Assembly: GCF_963678635.1 (NCBI RefSeq)
Contig: NC_087064.1
Coordinates: 56,244,338 to 56,308,337 of the forward strand
Origin: Symsagittifera roscoffensis
Lineage: Eukaryota > Xenacoelomorpha > Acoela > Convolutidae
Length of the DNA: 64,000 nt
Direction of reading: 5' to 3'
Shown here piece by piece: positions 10,267 to 22,173 of the stretch (position 1 is its first letter; the number at the start of each line of letters is the position of its first letter). Position numbers and translations under genes: made by a program. The notes beneath the pieces are model-generated. The model was not told the DNA's origin. It did no database searches and saw only the letters and a list, made by a program, of their open reading frames with translations.

Positions 10267-12009
10267 TATTTCTCAATTTACAGGAAGCTCTTTCACGCTC
10301 TCAGACACCACACAGGCAATAAAACTAATCGATTTTTTGTTCGAACAACATCACGAATTAGGAAGGAACGATGTGATAACTTGGACTTTTTCTAGCTAAC
10401 CAGGCAAACCCACAAAAGTGTGTACCGAAGTCGAATACTGTATAACATTAACAACTCCGAAGTCGTGATTCGGATTCCGAAAAATATCAACCAATCTCTG
10501 GTTCGAGAAAAACTGGTTTGAATAATTCTGGTTTTCAGACTAATAATTTAGGACAAAATCTGAAGGCTAAAAAAACTTGCTTTGTTCTTGCTGTGACTAA
10601 TTAGCAGCGGGGACAAGGTTGAGACACGCAAAACGCAAAAAATACCTAAGTTGCTTTTATAAAGTAATTTATGAAAGACTTACAGTTGAAAAGAATTTCG
10701 GAATTGATACTATAACACAGAGGCGAAGCAGAGCGTTTTAGGACTTGCGATACAACACAAGGCTACCATTGTGAGCTAGCAGACATAAATGATCAGGGAG
10801 CCACTAAGTCGAATAATTTCTTTTAAAACTTCAGCTATAGACAAAAAAACAACAGCTACAGCTCATGCTCAATTTAAGGAAAACAAATCAAGAAGCACAA
10901 GCACCGACGTTAAATAAACGTTAAAACAAATTACCAAGCGCCAACTAAGTCGACACTACTTAGGGTAGATGAACACTTGCGACAGAATGTTGTCATCGAA
11001 CTTCCAAACTTCTCAAAAATTTCGATAACAACAATTTGTTTTTTTTTGCTCAAGTGGCGTATATCCTAAGTATTGTCGCCAAAGTTCCCGCTCGGTTACT
11101 TAAAAGGGGTGAATGTATTTTTTTTCATGTTTTTCTCAATTGAATATCATTCGATACAAATGGGTAAATTTTTTTGTACCTTAAGATTTTTTTTTTTGAT
11201 AATTACTTCAATTTAGTGGCTTCGATCTCACTTTCTGACTGCGAGCTCAAAATGCTATGCTTGTGTTGTATTGCGAAAATTGGAAAAATCCATTTCGGCT
11301 CGGTGTTATTAAATAAATTCCAAAAGTTGAACTTGGTTTTTCTTGGATGTGAGAAAATTGAAGGAAATTTTGAGAAAATTTGTGTTTTTGGGCTATCGTT
11401 TGTCTACTTATTTATTCGGTTTAACTTCCAAAATATTCTTTTTTTGTTCAACGCACCTAATTTTTTTCATTTTTTTTTTTGATTTAGTATAATTTTAATA
11501 GCACTGTAATTTCTAAATTCACCAACTCCACTTTGGTTGATTACATTTTTTTTCACTTAAATGGGTTCGGCTAATGCTATTTTTGAAAAAACAAAATTGT
11601 TGTGTTTCTCAGTAGAAAAGCGGCGTAAAATCCCTCCTGAAAACATGAAGACTCGGTTTGCGCGTGTAACGTCCCCCCATCTGCGATTTGTGAAAAAAAT
11701 ATCGGTAAACACTAGCCACCAACAAAGCACATCAAACAAAAGCTATGAAATTGCCAATACTTCAAAAACAAAAGCGAAGAAAACGAACACAGTGAACAAA
11801 ATGTTTATACAAATGAGCACTATTTCATACTAGTTGGATTGAAAAATGACCAGTAAAATAACAAAACGCTAACAAGCTCGCTTGCCCTTAAAGTTCTAAA
11901 TCAAATGCGCGTAGTTGATACAGAAAAGATTTGCTCGTGGAGCTTTCTACAAAAAAAATTAGTGCGTAGCTCCTTTTTCAACAAAATTGCTGCTTAATTT
12001 TTTGTAAGA
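10267..12009. other. AT-rich intergenic sequence without a recognisable gene
   Basis: Homopolymer-rich DNA. The only recognisable piece is a short fragment near 10,715 (ACAGAGGCGAAGC) of the SINE-like repeat seen again at 12,066, 12,488 and 22,570. Open frames here are short, low in complexity and not convincing as genes. Confidence 0.5.
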
Positions 12010-12171
12010 TTGAACACTTAACCTCAGATGTGCCAGGGTAGTTTCAAGAGAACGACAAAAGTTTCCAACTCAGAGGTGAATCTGCACTTCGCAAACACAA
12101 GCGAGAACACGAAAAAGCAGTTTTAGAAAGTGAAATCAGAAAAAAGAGCCTCGATTCGGTAAAACTTTGCT

Positions 12172-12241
12172 ATGTATCGAATTCGAAACTGTGAACTTGA
12201 GATTTGAAGTCTCACGCCCTGCCCGCTCGACCACGAACGCT
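12172..12241 (-). ncRNA. tRNA-like SINE head, copy 1 (decayed B box)
   Basis: On the minus strand an A-box-like TGGTCGAGCGG (12223-12233) precedes a perfect five-pair stem, TGAGA/TCTCA, with loop CTTCAAA. The B box has decayed compared with copy 2. A functional tRNA is unlikely. Confidence 0.45.
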
Positions 12242-12599
12242 TATTAAACGAAAAACACTAGTCACGAAAAAAAAACTACAGATGCTAATAAATTGCAAAT
12301 GCCATGCAGCAAAAGTGGCACCAAATACAAATAGAGGACACAAATTGGCATGTAATAATTTGGAATATAACAAATTGAAGGCAACCACGCTAAATTTGCA
12401 TAAGATAAATTCGAAAGCAAAAAGCCAAATTGTGTATAAATTAAGCATATGCCAGGTTAGTTTCAGAGAAAGGAAAAAGTTTCCAACACAGAGGCATATC
12501 TGCATTTCGCAAACACTAGCGAGAACAAGAAAAAAAGCAGCTTTAGAAAGTGAAATAAGAAAAAAGAGAAATAAGCCTCGATTCAGTAAAACTTTGCTA

Positions 12600-12668
12600 C
12601 GTATCGGAATCGAACCAGTAAACTTGAGATTTAAAGTCTCACGCCCTCCCCGCTCGACCACGAACGGT
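12600..12668 (-). ncRNA. tRNA-like SINE head with intact A and B boxes
   Basis: On the minus strand the A box TGGTCGAGCGG (12650-12660) and the B box GGTTCGATTCC (12606-12616) match the pol III internal promoter. Between them lies a perfect anticodon-type stem TGAGA/TCTCA with a seven-base loop CTTTAAA. The acceptor arm does not pair and the T stem has a mismatch, so this is best read as the tRNA-derived head of a SINE and not a working tRNA. Confidence 0.6.
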
Positions 12669-12913
12669 TATTATACGACAAACACTAGTCACGAAAAAAA
12701 ACAACTACATATGCCAATAAATTGCAAATGCTATGCAGCAAAAGTGGCACCAAATACAAATAGAGGACACAAATTGGCATGTAATAATTTGGAATATAAC
12801 AAATTGAATACATCCACGCTAAATTTGCATGATAAAGATTCGAAAGCAAAAAGCCAAATTGTGTATAAATTAAGCATTTCAAAAATATTGCGAGATATAT
12901 TGAGTTGGAAAAT

Positions 12914-15450
12914 TTCTGAGATCGAGTTTTTGTGTTGCACTGATATCTGAAGTCAATAGCTTTTTTCCGTTCATTTGAACAATGTAAATGCAATAATCGT
13001 GCTAACTTATTACTATGAGTGTCAAAGAACATGCTATCAAACAGCTGTAAAGGTTCCCCAAAAGTGGCATCAATATTTGCGACTTAGGTTAGAAAAAAGA
13101 ACAGTCGTACTATTACACTACGCTCACTTAAATTCGCAAGTGTAAATAACGTCAAATCTGACATTTTCATCTTTTATTCTACAGAAAAATGCGCGTAGCC
13201 ATCTACTCATGGAGGATTCTCAACACGGGTTCTTGCAATTGAGTCGAGAAAAAACTTTCAAGAAACGGGTCAAACTTTTATTTTTACCAGGGGTATAACG
13301 AACAATTACCAGGGGTATAATTCTTTTTATCTAAAAACAAGGGCTTAGCAGCTCATGCTGGGGAGAACTTTATACATTTTCTTTTTATTGAACACTTAAT
13401 CTTAGATGTGGCAGGGCATTTTTGGAGAAAACACGAAAACTCCTTATGGGTCAAAAAATCACCATCACGAAAGCAGCCGGCTAATGTAAAAAGAGACTAG
13501 CGAAAGATGCGGCATTGTAGCCGGTCTTTCTACCACTTTTATGAAAAGAAATGGGCCACCGAAAGTAGCACCAATATTTGCGACTCGGGTTGGAAACATA
13601 GACAACAGAGTTCGAAAAAGTTCAATGAACACGAGTTAACAAAAAAAAAATGTTTTTTTTTTTGCAAAACTCAGAAAGCCTTTAAAAATAACGCAATTAC
13701 ATCTAGAATTTTTACTGGTTAAGAAATTTTAACGCAACGGTAAAAGAGCTAGATCACAAACAAAAAAACTCTGAAAATGGAAATAACATGTTTTCAAAAG
13801 TTTCAAAAAGAACCATACGCCTAAATCTTATGCAGAACTTGCCGCCACATTCCTTTGGTAACAAAAAAGACAAGTCAAATTTGCAAAAAAAAAGACTTGA
13901 GAATTTATCTTTTTTGAATTTTTTTTTGACAAAATGAAACAATACGTTAAACCATCAACTTGATTCGATTTCAAATAAAATTACCTAAGCCTAAAACACA
14001 CCTAACTAAATAAAACTAATTTCAGGCATTTTTAGAACAAAATAAAAAAGAAATCATGCATCGAAAAAACTGAAAATTGATTTGCAAACAAAAATTTCTA
14101 GCAGAAAAATTCAAAAAAGTTTACTTTCTACGAGAAAACTTTGGCGCCTATAAATGCCAGAAAACCATAAACTACATTTACCCTAATGAAAACAAAGAAA
14201 CAATATCAAAAAACCTACCAAAAAATTGAGAACTTATTACCCGGCAGAAAGCCAACAAAAATTAGGTCGAAATCAATAAAACGGACAAAAAGTTAACTTA
14301 CATGTTAGAAACCTTTATCAGCAGTAAAACAACTATCACTTTAGTCGTTGAGGCCATCTTTTGAATTACAGTTGTTCGACAAGCATCTTGAGTAGAAATA
14401 GAGATACATTTGGAGATGACCAAACTTCAGTCATCCTGTGGACAAAGTTGTTTACGAGAAAAAAAGCCGTACCCGATTGTAACACCCTTGCTTATCGCAA
14501 GGGTAAAAAACATAAAAGGACATGAAAATTTATGAAACAAAATTACCTGTACCTTTGGAAACTTTGAAGAACTTTCAAACCGCTTAAATTAAACCGATCC
14601 TTTCTGCAAGACCTAAGCCGACAAAGAAAGCAGACACGAAAAACTTGAAATTTTCAGTTTTCGCAAAAAAAAACAGGTCCCGACTGAAAACGAACTTCTT
14701 CGATTTGTTGTCTCAAGCATGTGTGTTACCTCTACTCCAAATTCACAGAATACTCCGTAAATATACAAAGAACACAAACTCCATAAGTTTTTAATAAAAA
14801 CAGCCTGAAAAAAAATCAAATAGCAAAATTAGGCAAAACTTCTTGGAACTGCTTGCCCAGAACTAGAATACAATGAATTGTTTTTAAATTTGAGTAAAAA
14901 TTTCCAATTGTTAAGCAAATTGGGTGCTGCGGCATTTAAGCCGATATAAAAAGCAGACAAACATAACCAGACACACGCGCGGAAAATTTTTTGCTCATAA
15001 AAAACTCCTGGTCGGATTCGAACCATTGACGGTTGTCTATGAAGGCAAGAGCGTTAACTCTTTGCCATAAGCACGAATTAACTTAAGGTAAAATGATTCA
15101 AGTGATTCTGTTACTCTAGGTGTTACCCCGAAAAAAGCCTATATTCTGGTTTGATTGATAAGGCTTGCTTAACGCAACCGTGCAGAAAATTAAGATGCCC
15201 TTATGGCTCTTTAAACTTCTAGAACAATACATGATAATTAATTTGAGAAAACTGGATCAATAACAAATGATTCCATTTCACTGAGAAACCTGAAAAGTTA
15301 ATTCCACGTTCGAAACCAAAAGTCAATCACGTTTTTCGTGACCTTCAAATTTTGCCGTTCGATAGTGGAGTTCCTTTTCTTTTAACACAGTAAGTGAACT
15401 GATTTTAAAAAAGACATAAGTCAAATCGCGAAAAAAAAATTGAGCTCACT
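12914..15450. repeat. Tandem array unit A1 (head A plus shared tail)
   Basis: This 2.5-kb unit is repeated immediately at 15,451. Head A runs to about 14,327, where the shared tail begins at a TATCACTTTAGTCG block. The tail ends at a GAAAAAAAAATTGAGC block. Copies differ by scattered single bases and small indels. Only short, unconvincing open frames are present. Confidence 0.85.
15010..15075 (-). ncRNA. tRNA-like sequence in array tail, copy 1
   Basis: On the minus strand an A-box-like TGGCAAAGAGTTAACGC (15051-15067) and a B box GGTTCGAATCC (15014-15024) are correctly spaced. Acceptor and T stems do not pair well, so it is probably a tRNA-derived repeat. Two near-identical copies follow in the array. 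Confidence 0.5.
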
Positions 15451-17979
15451 TTCTGAGATCGAGTTTTTGTGTTGCACTGATATCTGAAGTCAATAGCTTT
15501 TTTCCGTTCATTTGAACAATGTAAATGCAATAATCGTGCTAACTTATTACTATGAGTGTCAAAGAACATGCTATCAAACAGCTGTAAAGGTTCCCCAAAA
15601 GTGGCATCAATATTTGCGACTTAGGTTAGAAAAAAGAACAGTCGTACTATTACACTACGCTCACTTAAATTCGCAAGTGTAAATAACGTCAAATCTGACA
15701 TTTTCATCTTTTATTCTACAGAAAAATGGGCGTAGCCATCTACTCATGGAGGATTCTCAACACGGGTTCTTGCAATTGAGTCGAGAAAAAACTTTCAAGA
15801 AACGGGTCAAACTTTTATTTTTACCAGGGGTATAACGAACAATTACCAGGGGTATAAATCTTTTTATACAAAAACCAGGGCTTAGCAGCTCATGCTGGGG
15901 AGAACTTTAAACATTTTCTTTTTATTGAACACTTAATCTTAGATGTGGCAGGGCATTTTTGGAGAAAACACAAAAACTCCTTATGGGTCAAAAAATTACC
16001 ATCACGAAAGCCGCCGGCTAATGTAAAAAGAGACTAGCGAAAGATGCGGCATTGTAGGCGGTCTTTCTACCACTTTTATGAAAAGAAATGGGCCACCAAA
16101 AGTAGCACCAATATTTGCGACTCGGGTTGGAAACATAGACAACAGAGTTCGAAAAAGTTCAATGAACACGAGTTAACAAAAAAAAATGTTTTTTTTTTTG
16201 CAAAACTCAGAAAGCCTATAAAAATAACGCAATTACATCAAGAATTTTTACCGGTTAAGAAATTTTAACGCAACGGTAAAGGAGCTAGATCACAACAAAC
16301 AAAAAAACGCTGAAACAACATGTTTTCAGAAATTTCAAAAAGAACCATACGCCTAAATCTTATGCAGAACTTGCCGCCACATTCCTTTGGTAACAAAAAA
16401 GACAAGTCAAATTTGCAAAAAAAAACTTGAGAATTTATCTTTTTTGAATTTTTTTTTGACAAAATGAAACAATACGTTAAACCATCAACTTGATTCAATT
16501 TCAAATAAAATTACCTCAGCCTAAAACACACCTAACTAAATAAAACTAATTTCAGGCACTTTTAGAACAAAATAAAAAAGAAATCATGCATCGAAAAAAC
16601 TGAAAATTGATTTGCAAACAAAAATTTCTAGCAGAAAAATTCAAAAAAGTTTAATTTCTACGAGAAAACTTTGGCGCCTATAAATGCCAGAAAACCATAA
16701 ACTACATTTACCCTAATGAAAACAAAGAAACAATATCAAAAAACCTACCAAAAAATAGAGAACTAATTACCCGGCAGAAAGCCAACAAAAAGATCGAAAT
16801 CAATAAAACGGACAAAAAGTTAACTTACATGTTAAAATCTTTATCAGCAGTAAAACAAATATCACTTTAGTCGTTGAGGCCATCTTTTGAATTACAGTTG
16901 TTCGGCAAGCATCTTGAGTAGAAATAGAGAAAAGAGATACATTTGGAGATGATCAAACTTCAGTCATTCTGTGGACAAAGTTGTTTACGGGAAAAAAAGC
17001 CGTACCCGATTGTAATACCCTTGCTTATCGCAAGGGTAAAAAAACATGAAAGGACATAAAAAGTTATGAAACAAAATTACCTGTACCTTTGGAAACTTTG
17101 AAGACCTTTCAAACCGCTTAAAATAAACCGATCCTTTCTGCAAGACCTAAGCCGACAAAGATAGCAGACATGAAAGTCTTAAAATTTTCAGTTTTCGCAA
17201 AAAAAAAACAGGTCCCGACTGAAAACGAACTTCTTCGATTTGTTGTCTCAAGCATGTGTGTTACCTCTACTCCAAATTCACAGAATACTCCGTAAATATA
17301 CAAAGAACACAAACTCCATAAGTTTTTAATAAAAACAGCCTGAAAAAAAATCAAATAGCAAAATTAGGCAAAACTTCTTGGAACTGCTTGCCCAAAACTA
17401 GAATACAATGAATTGTTTTTAAATTTGAGTAAAAATTTCCAATTTTTAAGCAAATTGGGTGCTGCGGCATTTAAGCCGATATAAAAAGCAGACAAACATA
17501 ACCAGACACACGCGCGGAAAATTTTTTGCTCATAAAAAACTACTGGTCGGATTCGAACCATTGACGTTTGTCTATGAAGGCAAGAGCGTTAACTCTTTGC
17601 CATAAGCACGAATTAACTTAAGGTAAAATGATTCAAGTGAATCTGTTACTCTAGGTGTTACCCCGAAAAAAGCCTATATTCTGGTTTGATTGATAACGCT
17701 TGCTTAACGCAACCGTACAGAAAATTATGATGCCCTTACCGCTCTTTAAACTTCTAGAACAAAACATGATAATTAATTTGAGAAAACTGGATCAATAACA
17801 AATAATTCCATTTCACTGAGAAACCTGAAAAGTTAATTCCACGTTCGAAACCAAAAGTCAATCACGTTTTTCGTGACCTTCAAATTTTGCCGTTCGATAG
17901 TGGAGTTCCTTTTCTTTTAACACAGTAAGTGAACTGATTTTTAAAAAGACATAAGTCAAATCGCGAAAAAAAATTGAGC
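15451..17979. repeat. Tandem array unit A2 (head A plus shared tail)
   Basis: Second copy of the A unit, starting with the same TTCTGAGATCGAG block as A1. The shared tail starts near 16,854. At its right end the sequence leaves the A series and passes into head B. Confidence 0.85.
17545..17610 (-). ncRNA. tRNA-like sequence in array tail, copy 2
   Basis: Same A-box and B-box arrangement as the copy at 15,010, with the B box at 17549-17559. Confidence 0.5.
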
Positions 17980-18423
17980 GTAAACAAACTTTTCAAAACA
18001 AAAAAAAACGAAAAAAATCATCGCGACCTATAGAACAGTCTGAACTGCATTCATTGACTTTTTAAAAAAGCAGACTTGTAGAAAAACCTACGCTACGCTT
18101 GAGTAAAAAAAAAAACAGTCTCTAGTTTCAGTAGCTCATCTTCTTGTGCAACGATTTTTGTGAAGGAAAACTGCATCGTTGTTTGATATCAGCGCTACAG
18201 ACACTGACGCCTCGTCTTACTGAAACAAGAGCCCCAAGAGTGATCTTCTTCCAGCTGAGCTCTACCAAAAGCGGAAATATGGAAAAACCTTCAAATATCG
18301 ATATATTTCATTCACTCCATGTGACGCCAGTTGTTGGAGTACCAGCCCCGCAATCTAACTTATTTTGAAAAGAGTAGCTGAAGGTTTAAGTGCCAAATAG
18401 GACCAGCCGAACAGTCATGTGAG

Positions 18424-18717
18424 GTGCTGGTTCGCTCTCCTGCTTTATTCGCCGTTCTACGGGCTTCGAATATATGCATTCGCGGCAAATGGTCCAAATG
18501 GTGGTACGTAGGCATTGAAGATGGCTCTAAAAAAACTTGGCACTTCGAATTGCGAATGGACTCAAAAATCACATCACTGCGACAGTTTGAACAATTCACG
18601 AAAAACATCAGGTCAATTCTGGGATCGTTGTTATTATTCATGATTACTCTGCATATTGTCGCAACACCGTATTGTCAGCACAAGCAGCTTGTTACTTCGA
18701 GTTATGGAGCCGAATGA
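18424..18717 (+). other. Unidentified open frame in head B, duplicated at 20,953-21,246
   Basis: A 97-codon frame lies in the least AT-rich part of head B and is identical at the protein level in both copies. Because the copies are nearly identical at the DNA level, this is not evidence of selection. The opposite strand is open too (18,360-18,641). No family is recognised. It may be a fragment of a captured exon or just chance. Confidence 0.15.
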
Positions 18718-20072
18718 TGCAGAGAAAACCCAAAGAAAAGAATGATCGAAAAGAAAAGTCGTTACGAATCGAAAAGCAATCAAAACATAGCCAACTGACG
18801 GTTGGAAAAAGTAATGAACGCAAGAAAACAGAAAAAATTGACTTCCGAATTTTTAAGAAAAAAATATATGTCCTGAAAGCTCTGTGAATTTCAAAAACAA
18901 TTTATAATAAAGGCTTTTTGATAAAATTAACCCAATTTGAGAAAACTCGATCAATAGGTAAAACATTATTTCGCTGGAAACTGATAATTAAATTCCATTG
19001 TCGAAATTAGAAGTCGATCACATTGTTCGTGACCTTAACATTTAGCTGTTCGATAGTGGAGTTTGCCTTCCTTTTAATAAAACAAAGGAAATAAACTGAA
19101 CTTTAAAAGAAATCAAAAGCCAATCCACGAAAATCAAAATCGAGCGTGAACAAATTTTAAGACTTTTTTATTGAAAAAAAAAATCAAATAAAAACCAGCA
19201 ACATTAGTCTTAAGCAGACAGGGAACAAAACTGACAAAATCTATAAGATGAACTTGTTTTACTCTTCTTAACTTTCTACAGTAAACAGAGATAAAATATC
19301 TAATTCACGGTTATGCCCAGTTAAGCATGCGGCCGTTTTGTTGATATTGCTCAATAAACTTTTTAATACACTAAGATAGGCAACAAATATCACTTTAGTC
19401 GTTGAGGCCATCTTTTGAATTACAGTTGTTCGACAAGCATCTTGAGTAGAAATAGAGAATAGAGATACATTTGGAGATGACCAAACTTCAGTCATTCTGT
19501 GGACAAAGTTGTTTACGGGAAAAAAAGCCGTACCCGATTGTAATACCCTTGCTTATCGCAAGGGTAAAAAAACATGAAAGGACATAAAAATTCATGAAAC
19601 AAAATTACCTGTACCTTTGGAAACTTTGAAGACCTTTCAAACCGCTGAAAATAAACCGATCCTTTCTGCAAGACCTAAGCCGACAAAGACAGCAGACACG
19701 AAAGTCTTAAAATTTTCAGTTTTCGCAAAAAAAAACAGGTCCCGACTGAAAACGAACTTCTTCGATTTGTTGTCTCAAGCATGTGTGTTACCTCTACTCC
19801 AAATTCACAGAATACTCCGTAAATATACAAAGAACACAAACTCCATAAGTTTTTAATAAAAACAGCCTGAAAAAAAATCAAATAGCAAAAATAGGCAAAA
19901 CTTCTTGGAACTGCTTGCCCAAAACTAGAATACAATGAATTGTTTTTAAATTTGAGTAAAAATTTCCAATTTTTAAGCAAATTGGGTGCTGCGGCAATTA
20001 AGCCGATAAAAAAAGCAGACAAACATAACCAGACACACGCGCGGAAAAATTTTTTGCTCATAAAAAACTCCT

Positions 20073-20138
20073 GGTCGGATTCGAACCATTGACGTTTGTC
20101 TATGAAGGCAAGAGCGTTAACTCTTTGCCATAAGCACG
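20073..20138 (-). ncRNA. tRNA-like sequence in array tail, copy 3
   Basis: Third copy of the tail-borne tRNA-like sequence, with the B box at 20077-20087. It shows that the tail after head B is the same sequence as the tail after head A. Confidence 0.5.
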
Positions 20139-20509
20139 AATTAACTTAAGGTAAAATGATTCAAGTGATTCTGTTGCTCTAGGTGTTACCCCGAAAAAAG
20201 CCTATATTCTGGTTTGATTGATAACGCTTGCTTAACGCAACCGTACAGAAAATTAAGATGCCCTTACCGCTCTTTAAACTTCTAGAACAATACATGATAA
20301 TTAATTTGAGAAAACTGGATCAATACCAAATAATTTCATTTCACTGAGAAACCTGAAAAGTTAATTCCACGTTCGAAACCAAAAGTCAATCACGTTTTTC
20401 GTGACCTTCAAATTTTGCCGTTCGATAGTGGAGTTCCTTTTCTTTTAACACAGGAAGTGAACTGATTTTTAAAAAGACATAAGTCAAATCGCGAAAAAAA
20501 AAATTGAGC

Positions 20510-21911
20510 GTAAACAAACTTTTCAAAACAAAAAAAAAAATGAAAAATCATCGCGACCTATATAACAGTCTGAACTGCATTCATTGACTTTTTAAAAAAG
20601 CAGACTTGTAGAAAAACCTACGCTACGCTTGAGTAAAAAAAAAACAGTCTCTAGTTTCAGTAGCTCATCTTCTTGTGCAACGATTTTTGTGAAGGAAAAC
20701 TGCATCGTTGTTTGATATCAGCGCTACAGACACTGACGCCTCGTCTTACTGAAACAAGAGCCCCAAGAGTGATCTTCTTCCAGCTGAGCTCTACCAAAAG
20801 CGGAAATATGGAAAAACCTTCAAATATCGATATATTTCATTCACTCCATGTGACGCCAGTTGTTGGAGTACCAGCCCCGCAATCTAACTTATTTTGAAAA
20901 GAGTAGCTGAAGGTTTAAGTGCCAAATAGGACCAGCCGAACAGTCATGTGAGGTGCTGGTTCGCTCTCCTGCTTTATTCGCCGTTCTACGGGCTTCGAAT
21001 ATATGCATTCGCGGCAAATGGTCCAAATGGTGGTACGTAGGCATTGAAGATGGCTCTAAAAAAACTTGGCACTTCGAATTGCGAATGGACTCAAAAATCA
21101 CATCACTGCGACAGTTTGAACAATTCACGAAAAACATCAGGTCAATTCTGGGATCATTGTTATTATTCATGATTACTCTGCATATTGTCGCAACACCGTA
21201 TTGTCAGCACAAGCAGCTTGTTACTTCGAGTTATGGAGCCGAATGATGCAGAGAAAACCCAAAGAAAAGAATGATCGAAAAGAAAAGTCGTTACGAATCG
21301 AAAAGCAATCAAAACATAGCCAACTGACGGTTGGAAAAAGTAATGAACGCAAGAAAACAGAAAAAATTGACTTCCGAATTTTAAAGAAAAAAATATATGT
21401 CCTGAAAGCTCTGTGAATTTCAAAAACAATTTATAATAAAGGCTTTTTTGATAAAATTAACCCAATTTGAGAAAACTCGATCAATAGGTAAAACATTATT
21501 TCGCTGGAAACTGATAATTAAATTCCATTGTCGAAATTAGAAGTCGATCACATTGTTCGTGACCTTAACATTTAGCTGTTCGATAGTGGAGTTTGCCTTC
21601 CTTTTAATAAAACAAAGGAAATAAACTGAACTTTAAAAGAAATCAAAAGCCAATCCACGAAAATCAAAATCGAGCGTGAACAATTTTTAAGACTTTTTTA
21701 TTGAAAAAAAAAATCAAATAAAAACCAGCAACATTAGTCTTAAGCAGACAGGGAACAAAACTGACAAAATCTATAAGATGAACTTGTTTTACTCTTCTTA
21801 ACTTTCTACAGTAAACAGAGATAAAATATCTAATTCACGGTTATGCCCAGTTAAGCATGCGGCCGTTTTGTTGATATTGCTCAATAAACTTTTTAATACA
21901 CTAAGATAGGC
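20510..21911. repeat. Tandem array unit B2 (head B only)
   Basis: Copy of head B that stops at about 21,911, exactly where the shared tail begins in B1. It then continues into the 3' flank of the PSMA1 gene. Confidence 0.85.
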
Positions 21912-22086
21912 TCAATCTAAAAATAAAAGGCATTTCCTCGTAAACAGTATATTTAGCTCCCATCAAATAATATCAGGACTAAAAATTAAACTCATTAATC
22001 AACCAACATTACTGTTGAATTCAAACAATTCAATCATAAAGGGGTATCGATTCAGGCCAGGAGTGTCATTTGGGTGATTCTTTCGA

Positions 22087-22173
22087 TTATTGCATTGGAG
22101 CATCGTCTCCTCCTTCAGTTCCTTCTTGTCCGGTAGCAGGAGCAGCATCAGCAGCCCCTTGATCAGCATCGTC
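22087..22173 (-). CDS. PSMA1: PSMA1 exon 6, acidic C-terminus and stop
   Basis: After a TTCAG acceptor the exon encodes 28 residues starting DDADQ and ending DAPMQ, then TAA. Length and acidity match the C-terminal tail of other PSMA1 proteins. Confidence 0.8.
   Translation of the reverse strand, partial: DDADQGAADAAPATGQEGTEGGDDAPMQ

Larger units (their letters stand above)
12010..12880. repeat. Tandem pair of about 430-bp repeats with tRNA-like heads
   Basis: Unit 1 (about 12,010-12,443) and unit 2 (about 12,444-12,880) align with an offset near 429 bases. Each contains, on the minus strand, a tRNA-like head followed by an unrelated AT-rich body, as in tRNA-derived SINEs. A part of the body recurs near 22,560-22,680 and near 10,715. 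A long open frame crossing both units is a by-product of the repetition and not a gene. Confidence 0.7.
17980..20509. repeat. Tandem array unit B1 (head B plus shared tail)
   Basis: Head B (17,980 to about 19,381) is unrelated to head A but is followed by the same tail (19,382-20,509). Head B recurs at 20,510 with only a few differences, so it was duplicated very recently. It contains a less AT-rich island at about 18,140-18,720. Confidence 0.85.

Noticed and set aside
12204-12950. A 248-codon open frame across two repeats
   Set aside because: It runs through a tandem pair of SINE-like repeats, repeats its own sequence and has no family match; the tRNA-like signal on the other strand explains the region better.
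14829-15026. Short minus-strand frame repeated in each array tail (also 17,364-17,561)
   Set aside because: It overlaps the tRNA-like sequence and appears in all tails only because the DNA is duplicated; composition is low in complexity.
18144-18368. Head B frame as a host gene
   Set aside because: Short, no recognised domain, and identity between its two copies only reflects recent DNA duplication.
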